NCBI GenBank assembly: GCA_021838445.1
Contig: JAKCDU010000028.1
Span: forward strand, 1 to 42,046
Source of the DNA: Actinomycetes bacterium
GTDB taxonomy: Bacteria; Actinomycetota; Acidimicrobiia; Acidimicrobiales; Palsa-688
Reading direction: 5' to 3'
DNA length: 42,046 bases
Part shown: positions 1 through 6,755 of the stretch, one piece after another
Layout of the letters: each line of letters begins with the position of its first letter
Position numbering within the stretch: the first letter of the stretch is position 1
Position numbers and translations under genes: made by a program
Notes under the pieces: model-generated
What the model was told of the DNA's origin: nothing
Database searches by the model: none
What the model saw: only the letters and a program-made list of their open reading frames with translations

Positions 1-379
1 CGGAACCGCCTACTGCCGAAAGCGTCGTCGTGGTGCGAGGAGGACCGACCAGGGCCCGGCAGCTCAGCACTCATGCCGAGAGAACGCACAAGGCCTTCCA
101 GCTCGACGGCGTCCCCCTCTGGGGAGTGTCCGTGTTCGCGGCCCTGGACGACATCGGTCCGGCTTCGCTGGACGGGCTGTTCCAGCGCCTGTGGTCCTAC
201 CGGGTGGTCCATCTCCGACCGTCGCTCAACTCGCTGACGCAGGCTTCCAGCTGCTCCCGACCTTCGCCCGGCCCCACTTCACCCTCCAACTCACCACCGT
301 CGATGAGCCCGAGATCGACCGTCTCATCGCAGCCCTCGGCCCTGAGAACCCCAACCGATATCATTGGATCAAGCGCTGA
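1..379 (+). pseudogene. Hypothetical protein, cut at left edge and frameshifted
   Basis: The reading frame is open from base 3 to about base 212 and reads as a plausible protein (FQLDGVPLWGVSVFAALDD, then LFQRLWSYRVVH). The sensible continuation (PTVAQLADAGFQLLPTFARP, ending NPNRYHWIKR) is in a different frame that closes at the TGA at 377-379. One missing base near 213-215 would join the two parts. The left end lies outside the window. It overlaps the next gene as TGATG, so the two form a translationally coupled pair. I do not recognise a named domain. Either the gene is decayed or the base is a sequence error. Confidence 0.55.
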
Positions 380-651
380 TGGAGGCAACTGTGGTCACCC
401 CGGACATCACTTGCGACCTGATGGACGTCGATGAGACCGACCTGGTATGGACCTTCGTGAGCGAAGCGCGTGCGCCCGACCTGATCGAGCCCGGCGCACT
501 CGTCCTGGCCGGAGACACCGATGCCTCCGCCGTCGCTGAAGTCGTCGATTTCGTCGACAAACCCGCTGGGAAGGTCGTCCACTTGCGGCTCCTTCCCGGT
601 CACATCGAGGCTTACGCAGCTCTGGTCCATCGGGTCCTGACCGACCAGTGA
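379..651 (+). CDS. Conserved-looking hypothetical protein, 90 aa
   Basis: The ATG at 379 shares its A with the stop codon of the preceding frame (TGATG), the usual sign of coupled translation, so I chose this start over the in-frame TTG at 364. The product is small, acidic and soluble, with no membrane segment, signal peptide or metal motif. Its middle (EARAPDLIEPGALVLAGD) and C-terminal part (GKVVHLRLLPGHIEAYAALV) look like an ordered alpha/beta domain. Codon use matches the neighbours. Function is unknown; the fixed pairing with the upstream ORF suggests a two-protein module. Confidence 0.6.
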   Translation: MEATVVTPDITCDLMDVDETDLVWTFVSEARAPDLIEPGALVLAGDTDASAVAEVVDFVDKPAGKVVHLRLLPGHIEAYAALVHRVLTDQ

Positions 652-657
652 CGTGAG

Positions 658-921
658 CTACTCGTCCGGTCTGTAGGCCCGGACGAACGGACGAGGCCCG
701 AAGATCGTCGTCGCTACCCGGTTGGCGGCCTCCGCCTGCTCACCGGGCTGCACCGGCCTCTCCAGGACCGCCCAGACCATCGTGTCGTCCGTGGATACCG
801 CCGTCCGGACCGGATGACCCAGTTGACGACCGGCGCGCCGGGCGGCCCTACGCCACCGCTCTACGCTGTCGACCTCAGCGACGTCGGCCGTGACGATCCC
901 CCGCTCACCCAGTACCGGCAC
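658..921 (-). CDS. Small hypothetical protein, 87 aa, probably frameshifted at its N terminus
   Basis: The frame is convergent with the preceding pair, ending 6 bases from it. The product is Arg/Ala-rich and soluble (VERWRRAARRAGRQLGH near the N terminus, FGPRPFVRAYRPDE at the end). The GTG at 921 has no good ribosome-binding site. The frame continues upstream to a stop near 968, and an ATG at 976 (MAVIELEA) runs into it only if one base is gained or lost near 955-960. The real gene may therefore be 658-976 with a frameshift. No family recognised. Confidence 0.4.
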   Translation of the reverse strand: MPVLGERGIVTADVAEVDSVERWRRAARRAGRQLGHPVRTAVSTDDTMVWAVLERPVQPGEQAEAANRVATTIFGPRPFVRAYRPDE

Positions 922-994
922 CAGCCGGCGGGCAATCGAACCGAGGGACCCCTGCCTCCAGCTCGATCACAGCCATAGGCGGTCGGCCCCCGAG

Positions 995-1017
995 TCGTGA
1001 TCAATCCGTGATCACGA
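995..1017. repeat. Perfect 9-bp inverted repeat beyond the tRNA-Gln 3' end
   Basis: TCGTGATCA (995-1003) and TGATCACGA (1009-1017) are exact reverse complements separated by 5 bases. The repeat lies 68 bases beyond the 3' end of tRNA-Gln in its direction of transcription. It could be a terminator stem for the gltX-tRNA transcript (no T run follows) or a protein-binding operator. Confidence 0.5.
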
Positions 1018-1084
1018 GGTTCACTTCAGGGCATCTCGCGCCGGCGTCCAAGGCTGTGACCAGCCCGAACGCCGGCGTTCGAAG

Positions 1085-1156
1085 CTCGGGGGGGAGGACT
1101 CGAACCCCCAATAACAGGGCCAGAACCTGTCGTGTTGCCGATTACACCACCCCCGA
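1085..1156 (-). tRNA. tRNA-Gln (anticodon CTG)
   Basis: The minus strand folds as a full cloverleaf: 7-bp acceptor stem (TCGGGGG with CCCCCGA), D arm with GTG/CAC pairing, anticodon arm ACAGG/CCTGT around loop TTCTGGC (anticodon CTG), and T arm GGGGG/CCTCC around TTCGAGT. Discriminator base is G; CCA is not encoded. It lies 25 bases downstream of gltX on the same strand, so both may share a transcript. Confidence 0.95.
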
Positions 1157-1181
1157 AGGTGGTCCCTGCACTGTAGCCGCG

Positions 1182-2561
1182 CTACGAGCCCGGGTGCAGC
1201 CTCGACAGGCCAGCGCGGATGCGGGCCGCGGTCCGGTCCCGGCCGAGCACCTCCAGCGACTGCCAGAGCGGCGGACCGACCGGACGACCGGTGACCGCCA
1301 GCCGGACCGGTGCCTGGGCTTTGCCCACCTGCTCCACCCCGGCGTCACGCCCGGCGTCGACCACCGCCTGCTGAATCGACTCGGCGTCCCACTCGACCTG
1401 CTCGAAGCGGGTCAGCACCCCGCTCAGTAGGGCTTCGAAGGCCGGGGTCTTGGCCACCGCCTTGTCCCACTCGGCATCGTCGATGACCGGATCGGGCCGG
1501 TAGAGGAAATCGGTCAGGGTGTAGATCTCGCCGAGAGTGCGGGCCCGCTCCTGGACCAGGCCGGCGATGGGTGCCCATCGGCCGAGCAGCCACGCCTGGG
1601 CCCGCTCCACCAGCTCGTCGGTGGGGAGGGCCCTCAGGTACTCGGAGTTGACCGACTGGAGCTTGCGCTCGTCGAATATGGCTCCGGCGCTCTTGACATC
1701 CGACAGGCGGAAGCCGGAGATCATCTCCTCGCGGGTGACGATCTCGCGCTCGGCGCCAGGTGACCACCCGAGCAGGGCCAGGTAGTTGACCATGGCCTCG
1801 GGTAGGTACCCCTCGTCGCGGTAGTCCTCCACGGCCACCTTGTCCCGCCGCTTGGACAGCTTCTTGCGCTGGTCGTTGTAGAGCAGCGGCAGGTGGGCGA
1901 ACTCAGGCCATTCGCCGTAGCCCAGGGCGTCCCAGAGCAGGAGGTACTTGTGGGTGTTGGACACGTGGTCCTCGCCGCGGATCACGTGGGTGATGGACAT
2001 GTCGGCGTCGTCGACCACGTTGGCGAGGATGAACAGGGGGTCACCGTTGGATTTGCGTACCCCGAAGTCCTCCAGGTCCTTGTTGTTCTTGGGGACCTCG
2101 CCGCGCACCAGGTCCGTGAACCCTGATTCGCCGGCGGGGACCCGGAAGCGCAGCATGCGCCCGCTGCTGGGCTCGAGGCCCCGGTCCCGGCAGAACCCGT
2201 CGTATCCGGGGGGACCGCCGCGCTCCTTGGCCCGTCTCTGGATCTCCTCGGGCGGGCAGTCGCAGGCGTACACCGCCCCTGACTCGATCAGCAAGTCGAT
2301 AGCCGAGCTGTACAGGTGTGACCTCTGCGACTGGTAGTACGGACCCTCGTCCCAGTCGAGGCCGAGCCACTCGAGCGCCCGCAGGATGCCGTCGATGTGC
2401 TCGTCGCGGTTGCGCGCCGTGTCGGTGTCCTCGATGCGCAGGATGAACGAGCCACCCTGCTGGCGGGCGAACAGCCAGTTGAACAGCGCGGTGCGCCCCG
2501 TCCCCACATGGAAATATCCGGTGGGCGACGGGGCGATGCGAACTCGTGGTGCAGAACTCAC
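1182..2561 (-). CDS. gltX: Glutamate--tRNA ligase
   Basis: This is a 459-aa class I aminoacyl-tRNA synthetase that attaches glutamate to tRNA-Glu in the cytosol. The N terminus RVRIAPSPTGYFHVGTGRTA carries the HIGH-type ATP site as HVGTGR. The KMSKS loop is KLSKRRDK, and the segments LRIEDTD and VIRGEDHV are typical of GluRS. The helical anticodon-binding domain fills the last ~150 residues. The GTG start at 2561 has a TAGGTT box 6 bases upstream, so the mRNA is probably leaderless. No glutaminyl-tRNA synthetase is in the window. Because tRNA-Gln follows directly, the enzyme may also mischarge tRNA-Gln for GatCAB amidation, as is usual in Actinomycetota (inference). Confidence 0.97.
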   Translation of the reverse strand: MSSAPRVRIAPSPTGYFHVGTGRTALFNWLFARQQGGSFILRIEDTDTARNRDEHIDGILRALEWLGLDWDEGPYYQSQRSHLYSSAIDLLIESGAVYACDCPPEEIQRRAKERGGPPGYDGFCRDRGLEPSSGRMLRFRVPAGESGFTDLVRGEVPKNNKDLEDFGVRKSNGDPLFILANVVDDADMSITHVIRGEDHVSNTHKYLLLWDALGYGEWPEFAHLPLLYNDQRKKLSKRRDKVAVEDYRDEGYLPEAMVNYLALLGWSPGAEREIVTREEMISGFRLSDVKSAGAIFDERKLQSVNSEYLRALPTDELVERAQAWLLGRWAPIAGLVQERARTLGEIYTLTDFLYRPDPVIDDAEWDKAVAKTPAFEALLSGVLTRFEQVEWDAESIQQAVVDAGRDAGVEQVGKAQAPVRLAVTGRPVGPPLWQSLEVLGRDRTAARIRAGLSRLHPGS

Positions 2562-2567
2562 CCTGTA

Positions 2568-2573
2568 AACCTA
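2568..2573 (-). promoter_or_regulatory. Putative -10 box of gltX (TAGGTT)
   Basis: TAGGTT on the minus strand, 6 bases before the GTG start. Transcription would begin at or next to the start codon, giving a leaderless mRNA. No clear -35 box is seen. Confidence 0.5.
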
Positions 2574-2631
2574 CTGCCGGCCGGGGCCGGCCCGGCCGGA
2601 CCCGAGAGATGACCGGCCGCCCCCGGTTGGG

Positions 2632-3561
2632 TCAGCTGGCGAGAAGGTCGTGGGCGTCGCCGCCGACGAGGTGGCGACGCAGCTTGGTGATGGCGTCACG
2701 CTCGATCCGGCGCACCCGCTCGGCGGTGAGCTGCAGCGCGGCGCCCACCTCACCCTGGGTGCGCGGCTCGCCCCGGTCCAGCCCGTAGCGCAGCCGCAGG
2801 ACCTGGCGCTCCTCGTCGGAGAGGCGCGCCAGGAAGCGAGCCACCTCGGCTGGCAGCAGGCTCGAAGCGACGGCCTCGAACGGCGACTCGGCAGCCCGGT
2901 TGACCACGAGGTCACCGAGGCTGGTATCGCCGTCCTCCCCGACGGCCACATCCAGGCTCATCGGGTCGCTGTCGTAGCGGAACAATTCGGCGACCCCGGC
3001 CTCGGTCGAGCCCATGGCCTCGGCCAACTCGGCCAGGGTGGCCGGGCGGCCCAGGCGGACCTCCATCTCGCCCTGGAGGCGGCGAGCACGTCGAATCTCG
3101 TCACCCACGTGGGCGGGGACCCGGACGGTGTGGGCGGTGTTCTCCACCGCCCGGCCGATGGCTTGGCGGATCCACCACGTGGCATAGGTGGAGAACTTGA
3201 AGCCCTTGCGCCAGTCGAACTTCTCCACGGCGTGGATGAGACCGAGGTTGCCCTCCTGGATCAAGTCCCCGAGGGGCAGACCGGACCACTGGTACTTGCG
3301 GGCCACCGATACCACCAGGCGCAGGTTGGAGTTGATGAACTGGGTGGTGGCGGCCTCGGCGGCGGCCACCTGCTTGCGCAGTCGGCGGCGATCAGCCGGG
3401 GTCAGGGTCGGCTCGCCGGCGAGGGTGACGGCGGCCGCCTGGCCCTCCTGGATGATCTGACCCAGGCGCATCTCGTCAGCCTTGGTGAGCAGCGGGAAGG
3501 CACCCGCCTCATCCAGGTAGAGGCCCAACAGATCAGGGGAGTATGTGGCGTTCTGATTCAT
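2632..3561 (-). CDS. RNA polymerase sigma factor, sigma-70 group 2 (HrdB/SigB-like)
   Basis: The product of about 309 aa is a primary-like sigma factor that directs RNA polymerase to -35/-10 promoters. It has region 1.2 (LLGLYLDEAGAFPLLT), region 2 (NLRLVVSVARKYQWSG, DLIQEGNLGLIHAVEKFDW, FSTYATWWIRQAI), region 3, and region 4 with its helix-turn-helix (RTQGEVGAALQLTAERVRR). It lacks the long acidic N-terminal region 1.1 of the housekeeping factor, so it looks like a group 2 paralogue used in stress or stationary phase. Start is uncertain: ATG 3561 gives MNQNATYSPD; ATG 3594 adds 11 residues; neither has a strong ribosome-binding site. An even longer frame reaches 3702 but looks non-coding. 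Confidence 0.92.
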   Translation of the reverse strand: MNQNATYSPDLLGLYLDEAGAFPLLTKADEMRLGQIIQEGQAAAVTLAGEPTLTPADRRRLRKQVAAAEAATTQFINSNLRLVVSVARKYQWSGLPLGDLIQEGNLGLIHAVEKFDWRKGFKFSTYATWWIRQAIGRAVENTAHTVRVPAHVGDEIRRARRLQGEMEVRLGRPATLAELAEAMGSTEAGVAELFRYDSDPMSLDVAVGEDGDTSLGDLVVNRAAESPFEAVASSLLPAEVARFLARLSDEERQVLRLRYGLDRGEPRTQGEVGAALQLTAERVRRIERDAITKLRRHLVGGDAHDLLAS

Positions 3562-3687
3562 TGCAGTGAGAAGTAACCCCGCCGGGCTGGACATTATGCC
3601 GTAGATGCCTACTGGATTAGTGTGACTCTCGACACATTTTGACGAAATGGGGACTTCGGCGTGGGCGTGAAGCGTCCCCCCTGCGGG

Positions 3688-3713
3688 TAGGTTGCCCCCC
3701 AACCAGAGAGGAG
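3688..3713 (+). promoter_or_regulatory. Putative -10 box and ribosome-binding site of the DUF2630 gene
   Basis: TAGGTT at 3688-3693 is followed by a strong ribosome-binding site, GAGAGGAG, at 3706-3713, 9 bases before the ATG at 3723. This is one of the few genes here with a classical leader. Confidence 0.5.
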
Positions 3714-3722
3714 AACCCCCCT

Positions 3723-3995
3723 ATGTCTGACCCCGACCGGGCGCTCTCAGAGCTTCGAGACGAGGAATTGGTCCAGCGTATCGACGCTCTGGTGACCGAG
3801 GAGCACACCCTGGAGCGGACCCATGCCGGCGACGGGCTCGACGAGGCGGGTCGCTCGCGCCTGCGTGACCTGGAGGTCAGCCTGGACCAGGCCTGGGACC
3901 TGCTCCGCCAGCGTCGGGCGCGACGCAACGCCGGCCAGGACCCCGACCAAGCGGAGGCCCGCGACCCGGCGGTGGTCGAGCACTACCAGCAGTGA
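3723..3995 (+). CDS. DUF2630 family protein
   Basis: This is a 90-aa charged, helical, soluble protein. The pattern ELVQRIDALVTEEHTLE followed by RDLEVSLDQAWDLLRQRRAR matches the DUF2630 family found across Actinomycetota, whose function is unknown. The Leu/Glu heptad spacing suggests two antiparallel helices that may self-associate. The ATG at 3723 has a strong ribosome-binding site 9 bases upstream and gives the family's usual length. Its stop codon is the first part of a long hairpin shared with the convergent phosphatase gene. Confidence 0.88.
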   Translation: MSDPDRALSELRDEELVQRIDALVTEEHTLERTHAGDGLDEAGRSRLRDLEVSLDQAWDLLRQRRARRNAGQDPDQAEARDPAVVEHYQQ

Positions 3996-4036
3996 GCCCG
4001 ACCGGGGCAGGCGTCCCCTCCTGCCCCGGTCGGGCT
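3995..4036. terminator. 17-bp perfect hairpin between convergent genes
   Basis: Arms 3995-4011 and 4020-4036 are exact reverse complements, with an 8-base loop. The stem begins at the last base of the DUF2630 stop codon and ends 32 bases before the phosphatase stop. It has no T run on either side, so it would be a T-less, bidirectional type of terminator or an mRNA 3'-end stabiliser. Confidence 0.7.
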
Positions 4037-4068
4037 GAGCCCCACCCGGCGCCCGCGCCTGGTCCGTT

Positions 4069-5109
4069 TCAGGGCGTCAGCAGGAGCTGGCGGAGCCGCT
4101 CGGGGACCTCGGCGGGGAGGCCGGCCGGTCCGGTCAGGTAGCGATCGAAGTCGCCATAGCGGTCGACCGTCTTGGTCAGAGCCGCCTCCATGGCCCACCT
4201 CGGCGAGCGCAGGATGCCGGCGACCATCTCGGCTGGGAGGTTCTCCCGGTCGCGCAGCCGCTCGGCGCTGGCGTGGACGTGCTCGTTGGTGCGGAACCGG
4301 CTCGTGAGCTCGTAGTCGTCGAGGATGTCGTCGAGGTCGACTCCGAGCACGGCCAGCAGGACGGCTGCGACCAGTCCGGTTCGGTCCTTGCCGGCGGCGC
4401 AGTGGAACACCGCCGGAAGGTCGGCCTCCGACGCCAAACCTCCCACGACCACCCCGAAGCTGGGGGCCAGATGCTCCAGGCTGAGTTCGTAGAGCTGGGC
4501 GAGGAAGTGCTCGCCGTCAGCGAGGTCCATGGCGCCCAGCGGGTTCTGCCCCTGCTCCTGTCGCACCAGCGGCACGGCCACCACCCGACTGCCACCGGAG
4601 TCGGGGAGCCGGTTGGGGTGGGTCTCGCGTTCCATGTCGGACCGCAGGTCGTAGACCGTCCGGATGCCGAGGTCGTCGAAGGCTTCCATATCCCCTTCGG
4701 CCAGCACGAGGGCGTCGGAGCGGAACACCCGCCCCCACCTGACAGTGCGGCCGCTCAGGGTGCGGTAACCGCCCAGATCCCGGAAGTTGACCGGGCCCTC
4801 GAGACCGACCCGACGCTCCCCGGCGATGGTCGCTCCGGGCCCGTCCGCGGCCCACGGGCCGGCTCCGGTCGGCGCCACAGAGACATAGATACGGGCCCGG
4901 CCCTCGTCGGCTCGACCGGTGTCGAGCACGGCCTCGCCCAAGGATGCGGGAACGGTCAGCACGTGCTGATGGTCGAGGCCGTCGGCCGAGCGACCCCAGG
5001 CCAGGTCCACGTCGTCGCACTCGCCGTTGACGCTCCACACCACCCTCAGCCGGCCGTCCGGCTGCCGTTCGAGATCCACGTCCTCTATGACGCTCACGCC
5101 CATACCCAT
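4069..5109 (-). CDS. Tyrosine-protein phosphatase, Y_phosphatase3 type, with N-terminal beta domain
   Basis: This 346-aa protein has the phosphatase signature HCAAGKDRTG (Cys nucleophile, P-loop Arg). Upstream are GPVNFRDLGGYRT and VFRSDALV, both characteristic of the Tyr/Ser and possibly lipid phosphatases of this family (mycobacterial PtpB-like). The first ~100 residues form an extra domain rich in beta strands, which may resemble fibronectin type III. There is no signal peptide, so it should be cytosolic. Its substrate cannot be told from sequence. The ATG at 5109 has no ribosome-binding site, but TAGGAT ends 7 bases upstream, suggesting a leaderless mRNA. Confidence 0.88.
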   Translation of the reverse strand: MGMGVSVIEDVDLERQPDGRLRVVWSVNGECDDVDLAWGRSADGLDHQHVLTVPASLGEAVLDTGRADEGRARIYVSVAPTGAGPWAADGPGATIAGERRVGLEGPVNFRDLGGYRTLSGRTVRWGRVFRSDALVLAEGDMEAFDDLGIRTVYDLRSDMERETHPNRLPDSGGSRVVAVPLVRQEQGQNPLGAMDLADGEHFLAQLYELSLEHLAPSFGVVVGGLASEADLPAVFHCAAGKDRTGLVAAVLLAVLGVDLDDILDDYELTSRFRTNEHVHASAERLRDRENLPAEMVAGILRSPRWAMEAALTKTVDRYGDFDRYLTGPAGLPAEVPERLRQLLLTP

Positions 5110-5116
5110 AGGAGGG

Positions 5117-5122
5117 ATCCTA
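5117..5122 (-). promoter_or_regulatory. Putative -10 box of the phosphatase gene (TAGGAT)
   Basis: TAGGAT on the minus strand, 7 bases before the ATG at 5109. The intervening bases contain no ribosome-binding site, consistent with a leaderless transcript. Confidence 0.5.
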
Positions 5123-5173
5123 CGGGCGGTTCGTCCCCCCGCCGGTCGGCCACGCCAGTCGTTTGCCCAATGT

Positions 5174-6343
5174 TCAGCCCGGCGTCATCTTCAGCGACTC
5201 GAGGAGCCCCTGTCGGAACTCCGGAGCGGCCACGGCGGCGATCCGTTCGGCCCGGACCCCGGGCGGCGCGCCTCGCAGGTCGGCCACGCCGAACTCGGTG
5301 ACGACGACGTCCACGTCGCAGCGCGGGGTCGAAACGACCTCAGGGGCGACCACGACGTTGGACCGCTCCCCCGTTCTCGCCGGCAGCGCCACGATCGACA
5401 GTCCGCCCGGCGATCGGGACGCGCCAGCCGCGAAATCCGGGTGACCGCCCGGACCCGAGACGACACGGCCGGCGACGGTCTCCACATTGGCCGCACCGTC
5501 GAGGCCCACCTGGAGGGCGGTGTTCACGGCCACGAACCGCTCGATGGCCGAAATCCGGGTGATGTCGTGGGTGACGGTCAGCTCCTCGAGTCGCAGCTGG
5601 CCTCGGCGGACCAGGTCCTGCAGTTCCGGGCCGCCCCACAGGTAGGCGGCCACCGCCGGCCCGACCAGCAGCCCCCGGCCGGCCAGCGCCACCAGCTCAT
5701 CGGTCACCAGGCCCGACCAGACCCGGACGGGACGATCGATCTGCTCCACGACCGCCGCTCCCACACTTCCCGGACCCCACTGGAGCGTGGCGTCATCGGG
5801 TATCAGCGATGCGACCAGACGGCCGATGGTCACATGCTCGGCGGTACCGCGCGACTCCGGGGCCGGGTCGGGCCCGGACTGGCGATCCAGCACTCCCAGC
5901 ACCCGGCAAGGGGGCAGGGGCGGCCCGGCAGGCGGGGCCGAGGCGGGTTCCGCCCACCTCTCCACCACTACCGCCCCGGCGGCCCTGACGGCGCTGGCCG
6001 CCCAGCCCGGGCTGCCGACCAGACGCCAGCCTCCGTCGGCGGCCTCCACCGCACCCACCACCACCACATCCGGGCGGAGGCGGCCCACCAGCAAACCGGG
6101 GATGGCCGACAGACGGGTAGGCACGGCGCCGACCGTGCCCTCGGCGCAGGCCCGCCGCAGGCCCGCCCCCAGCATGAGCGTCGTCGCCGGGACGGTGCTG
6201 GTGAAGATCCACTCCGGTCGTCGCACCACCCACCCGAGCAGAAGCTCGATGTCTCTCCCGATCAGCTCAGCCACCGCCGACGGCTCAGGCAGAGGCCCGT
6301 CGGGTCCGTCCCCGTAGGCCACCCGCGCCGGTTGGTCGCCCAT
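5174..6343 (-). CDS. Acetyl-CoA hydrolase/CoA-transferase family protein, catalytic Glu apparently missing
   Basis: The 389-aa protein matches the acetyl-CoA hydrolase / 4-hydroxybutyrate CoA-transferase family: GPGGHPDF near residues 310-320, VVTEFGVADLRG and ERIAAVAAPEFR at the C terminus. Family members move CoA through a covalent glutamyl-CoA on the Glu of an H(T/S)E(M/L)xxD motif. Here the aligned segment is VWSGLVTDELVAL, with Gly211 at the Glu position. The alignment is by eye. It is the last gene of a three-gene operon, with one base between the DUF35 stop and this ATG. It may bind CoA esters without transferring CoA, or use another residue. Confidence 0.8.
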   Translation of the reverse strand: MGDQPARVAYGDGPDGPLPEPSAVAELIGRDIELLLGWVVRRPEWIFTSTVPATTLMLGAGLRRACAEGTVGAVPTRLSAIPGLLVGRLRPDVVVVGAVEAADGGWRLVGSPGWAASAVRAAGAVVVERWAEPASAPPAGPPLPPCRVLGVLDRQSGPDPAPESRGTAEHVTIGRLVASLIPDDATLQWGPGSVGAAVVEQIDRPVRVWSGLVTDELVALAGRGLLVGPAVAAYLWGGPELQDLVRRGQLRLEELTVTHDITRISAIERFVAVNTALQVGLDGAANVETVAGRVVSGPGGHPDFAAGASRSPGGLSIVALPARTGERSNVVVAPEVVSTPRCDVDVVVTEFGVADLRGAPPGVRAERIAAVAAPEFRQGLLESLKMTPG

Positions 6344-6344
6344 C

Positions 6345-6755
6345 TCAGCCGCCGGCCACGGTCCACACCGGGACCGTCTCGCTGCCCTCCGGACGCTCGA
6401 AGGCCAATGCCAGCTCCATACCGGCCCTCAGCACCGCCGGGTCGGTGCCCACCAGGATGGTCCACCACCACGGACCTTCGTCGAGCTCCACGATGGCCGG
6501 GACCGACGGAGGTGGTGGGCTATCGGTGCCAGGGCGGGGATGCACCACGGCCCAGCTGATCAGCCGGCCCCGGCCCGAGGCCGGCTCCGGGACCAACTCG
6601 GTGCTGTCGCACTCGGCGCAGCGGGCCGCCTGCGGCCGGTTCCAGTGGCCCTGCGGGCAGCGCTGGAGGAGGAACTCGCCCCGTGCCGTGCCCTCGAAGA
6701 ACCACGCGGTGTCGTCGTTGCCCGACACCGGTCCGGCGCCGGCCACGACGCTCAT
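6345..6755 (-). CDS. DUF35 / OB-fold protein with altered zinc ribbon, partner of the thiolase homologue
   Basis: This 136-aa protein has the DUF35 layout: an N-terminal helix (TAWFFEGTARGEFLLQRC), a rubredoxin-like zinc ribbon, and an OB-fold (GRGRLISWAVVHP onward). DUF35 proteins bind SCP-x-type thiolases and aldolases and bind acyl-CoA. The usual four-Cys ribbon is incomplete: Cys33, Cys46 and Cys49 are present, but the second position of the first CxxC is Gly36, followed by His37, which could ligate. The ATG overlaps the thiolase stop as ATGA, so the two proteins are probably made together. A longer frame to 6905 lies inside the thiolase gene and is not used. Confidence 0.85.
   Translation of the reverse strand: MSVVAGAGPVSGNDDTAWFFEGTARGEFLLQRCPQGHWNRPQAARCAECDSTELVPEPASGRGRLISWAVVHPRPGTDSPPPPSVPAIVELDEGPWWWTILVGTDPAVLRAGMELALAFERPEGSETVPVWTVAGG

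Noticed and set aside
1-1083. Attachment-site duplication of the tRNA-Gln 3' end
   Set aside because: Only a 7-base match (TCGAACC near 937) was found, which is expected by chance.
4273-5301. Long plus-strand ORF opposite the phosphatase gene
   Set aside because: Composition is that of an antisense shadow in GC-rich DNA; the minus-strand frame has clear phosphatase motifs.
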